DNA from: Globobulimina sp.
Taxonomy: Eukaryota; Foraminifera; Rotaliida
Assembly: GCA_003354225.1 (NCBI GenBank)
Contig: PIVH01000601.1
Location: forward strand, 1-5,387
DNA: 5,387 bases
Reading direction: 5' to 3'
Part shown: positions 1 through 5,387 of the stretch, one piece after another
Layout: every line of letters starts with the position of its first letter
Numbering within the stretch: position 1 is the first letter of the stretch
The notes under the pieces: model-generated
Database searches by the model: none
What the model was told of the DNA's origin: nothing
Seen by the model: the letters and a program-made list of their open reading frames with translations, nothing else
Translations under genes and position numbers: made by a program

Positions 1-368
1 ATCCACAAATTCCATTGCATTAAAATTGATATCTGTCCTTGGTGTTACTTCGAATTCATGTGATGGTGTCCACGGTGATGGTGGCTGTGGTATATATAAA
101 ATATCTATCATTCTTATATAAAATATAAGTGTTTTTGGTTAACTTTGTGAGTATAATCATCATTAATTGTAGCATTTATATAGTCAACATTGCTTGATTC
201 AATTTCTGTAGCTTCTATGGAATCAATGCTATGTCGAGATCTTGTTAAATTATGCGTTGTAATTAGCATTTGTTGTTGGGCTGCGATTACATATTCATTG
301 TTCCGACTTGTTGGTTCACAACATTTTGAAGCACAAACCGCTTGTAAATCTGACAGAGCTGTGCCCAT
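1..368 (-). CDS. Unknown protein with N-myristoylation-type N terminus, 5' part of gene (two exons, runs off left edge)
   Basis: I do not recognise this protein. The proposed coding parts are complement(144..368), 75 residues, and complement(1..84), 28 residues, joined in phase 0 across a 59-nt intron; the gene continues past position 1. The ATG at 368 has the context AACAATGG and an in-frame TAA lies just upstream (minus strand, 374-372), so the start is well bounded. The product begins MGTALSDLQ, which fits the MGxxxS pattern of N-myristoyltransferase substrates, and Cys12, Cys16 and Cys17 are placed where palmitoylation is common. That suggests a membrane-anchored protein; this is inference. 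The rest is polar and rich in Ser, Thr, Asn and Ile, with no domain I can name. The second exon starts PPSPWTPSHEFEV and is open only in this phase. Its start codon is 40 bp from that of the divergent gene at 409. Confidence 0.6.
85..143 (-). other. Inferred 59-nt intron of the left-edge minus-strand gene
   Basis: On the minus strand the intron begins GTTAAC after AAA (codon 75) and ends ACCACAG. The exon 1 frame would otherwise read through to a TAA after HLYFI. The only other GT in the area (GTTGAC, 188-187) would give a different phase. The donor departs from the GTAT start of the four other introns in the window, which lowers confidence a little. Confidence 0.6.
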
Positions 369-408
369 TGTTTAAATCATTTACATTTACTGAAGTTCAG
401 TTGTAACA
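369..408. promoter_or_regulatory. 40-bp divergent intergenic region, probable shared bidirectional promoter
   Basis: The minus-strand start at 368 and the plus-strand start at 409 are separated by only 40 bp, so both 5' UTRs and any core promoter elements must be packed here or overlap the neighbouring coding sequence. It holds a 13-nt palindrome, ACTGAA-G-TTCAGT, at 389-401. TTACA (381-385) and TGTAA (402-406) extend this to an 11-bp stem with a TTT bulge on the left arm. No TATA box is evident; TTTAAA occurs at 371-376. Both starts share the context AACAATG. The promoter role is inferred from position. Confidence 0.5.
381..406. repeat. Inverted repeat in the divergent spacer
   Basis: The inner arms ACTGAA (389-394) and TTCAGT (396-401) are exact complements around a single G. 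The outer arms TTACA (381-385) and TGTAA (402-406) also pair exactly, with TTT unpaired at 386-388. A dimeric transcription-factor site or a 5' UTR stem-loop of the plus-strand gene are both possible. Confidence 0.55.
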
Positions 409-1872
409 ATGCTACACCACTTTGCTCGTAGTTCATTATTTTGCAAAATAGCTCAAAATCGTTGTTTATGCCTTCAAAACATCCGCTGTTGCAATACAGC
501 TCAACCTGAACCAAATGAAGCATCATACGAAGCAGCAGACATTAACATTCACGCAAGAAAAGTTGATAAAATACCAACACGGAAACCAGCATTTTCGAAT
601 GATACAATATCATTAATTGAAACCCCATCATTATTGTTAAATATGCAGCAATTACAAAATAACATAAATTCTATGAACAATTACATCGATACAAGCCCAA
701 ATAAAGTAATATTACGACCCATAACAAACATTCATAAGTCATCCGATATTATTCAACTCCAATTAAAAATGCATAATCAGCCAACTGGCTCAACAAAGAA
801 AATAAGAATGGAAGGAATTGGTTGCTCCACAATAAACGAATCAGAATTATTAATAAACTCTGCATCAAATTTTTTATCACCAAACACCGAGTACAAAATA
901 CGCGATATATTATTATGTAATATCTGCATAGATTTGCCAAAGATGTGTCGCTTTGTGCAATTATATGATACAACTGTTTCAAATATGCGATTATCAACGT
1001 TTATTGATGATATTTTCCAAATACATTTATGGAATTATACAATGGATGAATTTAAAAAAACAAATCAAAATATTTCGAATTTACATAGTTCTTCGTCTGG
1101 CGATGGAAGAATGCATCAAAGCGCTTATTTAAAATTAGGTATCACGCATTTTTATGTTATTTAAACTGCAAAAAAAAACTATATATAAAAAGGTGTAATG
1201 CTGGTTTTAAAATCCAAAAATGATGAGCTCGGAATCAATATTAACAGTGATGATGGAATAGAAAGTATAAGGGAGATATTTGATGTTCTGAGTGAGTACG
1301 GAAATAATTTATATTTTCGGGGATTTCATGTCGATAAAAAAGATGAAACTGCAAAGGATTGGATATTAAATACAGACAATCAGAAAAGGATAAACGTGGA
1401 TAGTTATTTTGATAAATTGCACATTGGAAATGTGAATGAGATATATGATGATGAATATATTTTTGATAACTGTGGATTAACGATTTTAAGTACAATATCA
1501 AATGTTTATTATGAAGGGGATAAATTCATACATTTGTTAGATTGTGGTTATAATAGTTATGCCGATCTACCATTGGAAATTGCCAAATATCATCGACCAA
1601 ACTATGTATTAAATAATGATACATCATTATCAACAATGATTATGTCCGATGAATTGAATACATATAAATGTGAGATTGTAAATAATAACAATAATCAACA
1701 TAATACATTATTAATCTGTGATAATGAGTTGGATGTTGGTGGCAAAGTTGAGTTAGTACCGAATGGGTATAATGCAACTGTAAATTTATACAATTATTTT
1801 ACTATCGTAAATAATGACAAACAAAATGTTGAAGCAGTATGGCAAATTGATGCACGAGGCCCTGGCCATTGA
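409..1872 (+). CDS. D-serine dehydratase/D-threonine aldolase family protein lacking catalytic residues (probable pseudoenzyme), two exons
   Basis: Joining 409..1138 and 1193..1872 gives 469 residues ending in TGA. An in-frame TGA at 391-393 bounds the start. Family features run in the right order: IETPSLLLNMQQLQNNI (70-86) at the start of the alanine-racemase-type barrel, ILRPITNIHKS (101-111), MLVLKSKNDELGI (246-258, the usual LLKxDxGxxRxGV strand), LLDCGYNSYADLP (358-370), and VELVPNGYNATVNL (429-442) in the C-terminal beta domain. Active members have RPHxKTHK, whose first Lys binds PLP, and PNHxC or PNHxD, whose His and Cys/Asp bind zinc. Here the PLP Lys is Asn107, and the metal ligands are Gly435 and Asn437. 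Both halves remain open and fold-like, which points to a maintained non-enzymatic protein rather than a decayed gene. Residues 1-31 have no acid, several basic residues and five Cys, compatible with a mitochondrial presequence; this is inference. Confidence 0.82.
1139..1192 (+). other. Inferred 54-nt intron in the dehydratase-like gene
   Basis: The donor is TTAG|GTATCA and the acceptor AAAAAG|GTGTAATG. Splicing joins G and GT into Gly244 (phase 1), removes an in-frame TAA at 1162-1164, and restores a continuous family alignment (YLKLG then VMLVLKSKND). The 3' end is A-rich with no pyrimidine tract. The length equals that of RUVBL1 intron 1. Confidence 0.8.
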
Positions 1873-1935
1873 TATGTGCGTAAAGTTTTTGAGTAAGTGT
1901 AGTCGATCTAAGATTATATTATTAATTTAAAAAAA

Positions 1936-1979
1936 AACGATGATTCTGTTGCACGTGTTTCTAACACAACAGCATCGTT
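1936..1979. repeat. Bulged long hairpin / inverted repeat
   Basis: AACGATG (1936-1942) pairs with CATCGTT (1973-1979), CTGTTG (1946-1951) with CAACAG (1967-1972), and TGTT (1956-1959) with AACA (1963-1966) around a TCT loop. The left arm has two bulges, ATT (1943-1945) and CACG (1952-1955). That makes 17 paired bases, all Watson-Crick, which is unlikely by chance in a 174-bp spacer. It lies 64 bp past the dehydratase-like stop, so it could be a 3' UTR structure; no T tract follows, so it is not a bacterial-type terminator. Confidence 0.65.
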
Positions 1980-2017
1980 CTGACTGCTTCAACTTTCATG
2001 ATAACCGTTTTTTAATA

Positions 2018-2031
2018 GCTAGTGATCTAGC
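2018..2031. repeat. Small inverted repeat upstream of the Kelch gene
   Basis: GCTAG (2018-2022) and CTAGC (2027-2031) are exact inverted copies around TGAT. The element is 15 bp upstream of the Kelch start codon, so it would lie in the 5' UTR or at the transcription start. Five-base arms are short and could be chance. Confidence 0.3.
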
Positions 2032-2046
2032 CATCAGTGTTTAACA

Positions 2047-3330
2047 ATGGCGGATTTGCAATATGAAGAGAAACTAAATGCATTTTTTAAGACATTTGAG
2101 ATTCCATCGCTATGGAATATTCATTTACTACAGACATCAACAGCAAAATGGCAGCCATTGGCGAAACCAGCAAACATAGCAAAAAAAAGTAGCGATTTAT
2201 TATTTTACAGTTCAATGACTGATAATAGAGATTATATAATAATAATAACAAAACGAGGAATTGATAGATTTGATTTACAAGACAATACAAGCACTCATTT
2301 AACAGATTTCCCCGATAATTTAAAATGTAAAGGATGTGAAGTTGCAATAAATTGTAACAACGGTGACTTATATTTAATTGGCGGTGCATCGAAATGTTTT
2401 GCTATTTATAATACGGAAACAAATGAATGGGACATAAAATGCTTGAATAAAGATGTTGATCGAGCAAAAAGTAACGCATATTCAATAAGTTCCGTTGATA
2501 ATTTACCAAAAATCATTGATAACATATTATATGTAAGCGGTTGGGACAGCAATCGATGGTATAATTCACAGCACGATACATTCATTGATATCTCACAAGA
2601 AAATACAAGTGTTTCCGCCACACCATCAACGAATAAAGAAACAAAAATAATTTATAATCGTTCCTTAAATAAATATATTCATTTTGGATCAGATTCTTCT
2701 TATTTATTTAGCTCAAATTTATCAAATGAAATTTGGTTTTTTGGTAAACATGAAAACAACGAATGTTTATGGTATTTGAGGTATGTTTTTATAAATATAT
2801 TTAATATATTTTATATGTAATAATAATTTAAATAAAGTGGTATTGGATTACCATCCATTTACAAGAGAATGACATTAAAATTTGTATTATCCTTTGAAAG
2901 CATTATTATTTTAATATATTTCTCCAAAGACGATGCTCTGAGTAATGATAATATGTTAGATTTACAAAATGAAGTTTGGTGCTTAGATTTGCAAACAAAT
3001 GAATGGTTCAAAGGGAAAGCCAATTTGGATGTGATTGAGGATGAGGATAAGGACAATGATGCAAATAATAAAAATAATAATTTTGACCAATATAAATTAT
3101 TTATTACCTATGATGGGGAAATACATTTAATTAAATTACATGGTGAGAATACCATGCATTTATTTATGCATTTATGTGATATTTTAGATGATAAATTATA
3201 TCAAAGATATGCTCAAAAATATGATTGTTTGGTCAAAGGATTTATTAAAAATATAGCAAAAGAGATTAATCAAGCGATTGATTACTCTTTTTTACCGTTA
3301 ATGTTATCCTGTTATACCATCTTCAAATAA
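2047..3330 (+). CDS. Kelch-type beta-propeller protein, two exons
   Basis: Joining 2047..2780 and 2838..3330 gives 408 residues ending in TAA. The start has AACAATGG context and an in-frame TGA at 2023-2025 upstream. Kelch-like blades are visible: YIIIITKRGIDRFDL (63-77); GDLYLIGGASKCFAIYNTE (106-124) followed by NEW, the clearest, with the GG doublet and closing Trp; NILYVSGWDSNRW (159-171); KYIHFGSDSSYLF (209-221); IIILIYFSKD (267-276) followed by NEVWCLDLQTNEW (289-301); and KLFITYDGEIHLIKL (331-345). GG doublets are mostly eroded. An acidic Asp/Asn/Lys-rich insert lies at about 312-326. After the propeller comes a helical tail (about 350-408) with KGFIKNI and a hydrophobic end. There is no BTB, F-box or transmembrane segment, so the partner and role are unknown. 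Kelch propellers usually bind proteins, often in cytoskeletal or ubiquitin-ligase settings; neither is shown here. Confidence 0.78.
2781..2837 (+). other. Inferred 57-nt intron in the Kelch gene
   Basis: The donor is GAG|GTATGT and the acceptor AATAAAG|TGG. The codon AG+T (Ser245) is split in phase 2. Splicing joins ECLWYL to SGIGLPSIYKR, which matches the usual Kelch pattern in which Trp is followed a few residues later by an LP turn and the next blade. Unspliced reading ends at TAA 2818-2820. The intron is almost pure A and T, with no clear pyrimidine tract. Confidence 0.8.
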
Positions 3331-3430
3331 ACGTGTGTGATTTGTTGCATTTGCTTGACTTTTTAAATGTGCTTTGTTTTGCTGTACCAGCAAAACTTTT
3401 AATTTCTCACATCAAACCCACTGCAACGCC
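3331..3430. other. 100-bp spacer: Kelch 3' UTR and RUVBL1 promoter
   Basis: This region separates the Kelch stop from the RUVBL1 start. It contains TTTTTAAATG (3360-3369) and a perfect hairpin at 3376-3396. It is T-rich before the hairpin and C/A-rich after it, the latter suiting a short 5' UTR. No TATA box or polyadenylation signal stands out. Confidence 0.5.
3376..3396. repeat. Perfect 9-bp inverted repeat upstream of RUVBL1
   Basis: GTTTTGCTG (3376-3384) and CAGCAAAAC (3388-3396) are exact inverted copies around a TAC loop. The element lies 34 bp upstream of the RUVBL1 ATG, so it is either a core-promoter palindrome or a 5' UTR stem-loop. It shares the CTG/CAG core of the hairpin at 1936-1979 but not its flanks. 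Confidence 0.6.
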
Positions 3431-5015
<1,585 letters not shown>

Positions 5016-5068
5016 TGTTTGACTAACAAAAAATATTTAAAATGTTTTCTCGTTTTTGTCAATTGCGA
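5016..5068. other. 53-bp convergent spacer between RUVBL1 and the SPRY fragment
   Basis: Both flanking frames end at this interval, so two 3' UTRs must fit in it or overlap the opposite gene. It is AT-rich (AAAAAATATTTAAAATG at about 5028-5044). I see no canonical AATAAA on either strand and no hairpin of note. Confidence 0.5.
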
Positions 5069-5257
5069 TTATAGAAACAGTTTGTTGCAAAATATTGCTA
5101 TGTTTGAGTATATTCTAACAATGACACTGTACAATGCGTGGAAGTACTCGATATCCACTCTGTCTTCAATTGTTTCAAAAACAAGTTTTTTAACGCCATT
5201 CACAGAAAATGACAACTTTCTTTCATCCAAATCCAAAAACATTCCAATAATATCATA
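5069..5257 (-). pseudogene. SPRY domain C-terminal fragment (gene remnant or final exon)
   Basis: The minus-strand frame from 5257 to TAA at 5071-5069 encodes 62 residues starting YDIIGMFLDLDERKLSFSV, then NGVKKLVFE. This is the core of a SPRY/B30.2 domain: family members typically have GDxIGMxLDLDxxxLSFxxNG followed by a short strand and an aromatic-rich end. The match is clear enough that this frame must once have been, or still is, coding. The N-terminal half of the domain is absent from this frame: a TAA at 5260-5258 blocks it, and no AG lies between that stop and the DIIGM codons, so a canonical splice acceptor is impossible. It may be a truncated relic, a final exon with a non-canonical acceptor, or the downstream frame of a +1 shift from the frame ending at 5253. 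The first Met is at 5242, without an AACA context. SPRY domains bind proteins; the partner is unknown. Confidence 0.6.
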
Positions 5258-5387
5258 TTAGTGTCGAATATTGTGCATTTGATTCATTTTTAATACCATT
5301 ATAACTTTTCATCATTGATTCTATTTCTTTTTTCGCTCTCTTTAGTTCTTGTTGTATTGCTGAGGAACAGTCGTTTCTGTCATTTAT
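5253..5387 (-). CDS. Partial C-terminal coiled-coil frame entering from the right edge
   Basis: The minus strand is open from 5387 to TGA at 5255-5253, 44 residues, and is the only open frame at that edge. AIQQELKRAKKEIESMM (about residues 10-26) is an amphipathic, charged segment with coiled-coil character; the remainder (SYNGIKNESNAQYSTLI) is polar. Its TGA lies exactly where the SPRY frame begins, one base out of phase, so the two may be parts of one gene split by a frameshift or by a sequencing error. Alternatively it may be the natural end of a different gene. No function can be assigned from this much. Confidence 0.4.
   Translation of the reverse strand: MNDRNDCSSAIQQELKRAKKEIESMMKSYNGIKNESNAQYSTLI

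Larger units (their letters stand above)
1873..2046. other. 174-bp spacer: 3' UTR of the dehydratase-like gene and promoter of the Kelch gene
   Basis: No coding frame is convincing here. It holds a 9-A run (1929-1937), a bulged hairpin (1936-1979) containing a CACGTG hexamer (1952-1957), and a smaller inverted repeat (2018-2031). It ends TTTAACAATG at the Kelch start. No canonical AATAAA occurs near the upstream stop. The division between 3' UTR and promoter cannot be placed. Confidence 0.6.

Noticed and set aside
190-375. Plus-strand 61-codon open frame over the left-edge gene
   Set aside because: The minus-strand frame has a bounded ATG with good context, an acylation-type N terminus and an in-phase second exon; the plus-strand frame has none of these.
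409-1872. Two separate genes (409-1164 and 1198-1872), as in a bacterial operon
   Set aside because: Each half holds only part of one family alignment, and a GT..AG intron of typical length joins them in phase at the correct point.
1936-1979. Bacterial-type intrinsic terminator
   Set aside because: No T tract follows the stem, the A run precedes it, and the genome is eukaryotic.
5019-5261. Plus-strand open frame of 80 codons downstream of RUVBL1
   Set aside because: It is the antisense of the SPRY frame, has no protein-like motif, and starts from a non-ATG codon just after the RUVBL1 stop.

Overview
The window looks like a compact, AT-rich nuclear genome of a eukaryote, probably a unicellular protist; the lineage cannot be fixed from sequence alone. 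The reasons are a eukaryote-specific RUVBL1 (RVB1/pontin) gene, a Kelch beta-propeller protein, a SPRY fragment, and five introns inferred from reading-frame breaks with GT..AG ends. Four introns are 54-59 nt and one is 142 nt. TGA and TAA both act as stops, so the standard code fits. No gene-free stretch exceeds 174 bp.

Layout. (1) Positions 1-368, minus strand: 5' part of an unknown gene whose product starts MGTALS, an N-myristoylation-type N terminus, with one 59-nt intron; it runs off the left edge. (2) Positions 369-408: a 40-bp divergent spacer holding a palindrome. (3) Positions 409-1872, plus: a two-exon member of the D-serine dehydratase/D-threonine aldolase family (alanine-racemase fold) in which the PLP lysine and both metal ligands are replaced, so it is probably a pseudoenzyme, possibly mitochondrial. 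(4) Positions 1873-2046: spacer with a strong bulged hairpin and a second small inverted repeat. (5) Positions 2047-3330, plus: a two-exon Kelch-type propeller protein of 408 residues. (6) Positions 3331-3430: spacer with a perfect 9-bp hairpin. (7) Positions 3431-5015, plus: complete three-exon RUVBL1 of 462 residues. (8) Positions 5016-5387, minus: a convergent region with a SPRY C-terminal fragment (ending 53 bp past RUVBL1) and an out-of-phase coiled-coil frame that enters from the right edge.

Nothing shows that these genes share a pathway; they look like ordinary neighbours in a dense genome. The points most worth a second look are the inactivated dehydratase-like protein, a switch from C-rich to G-rich coding strand within each complete gene, inverted repeats in every gene-start spacer, and the one-base phase break at a TGA just before the SPRY segment.
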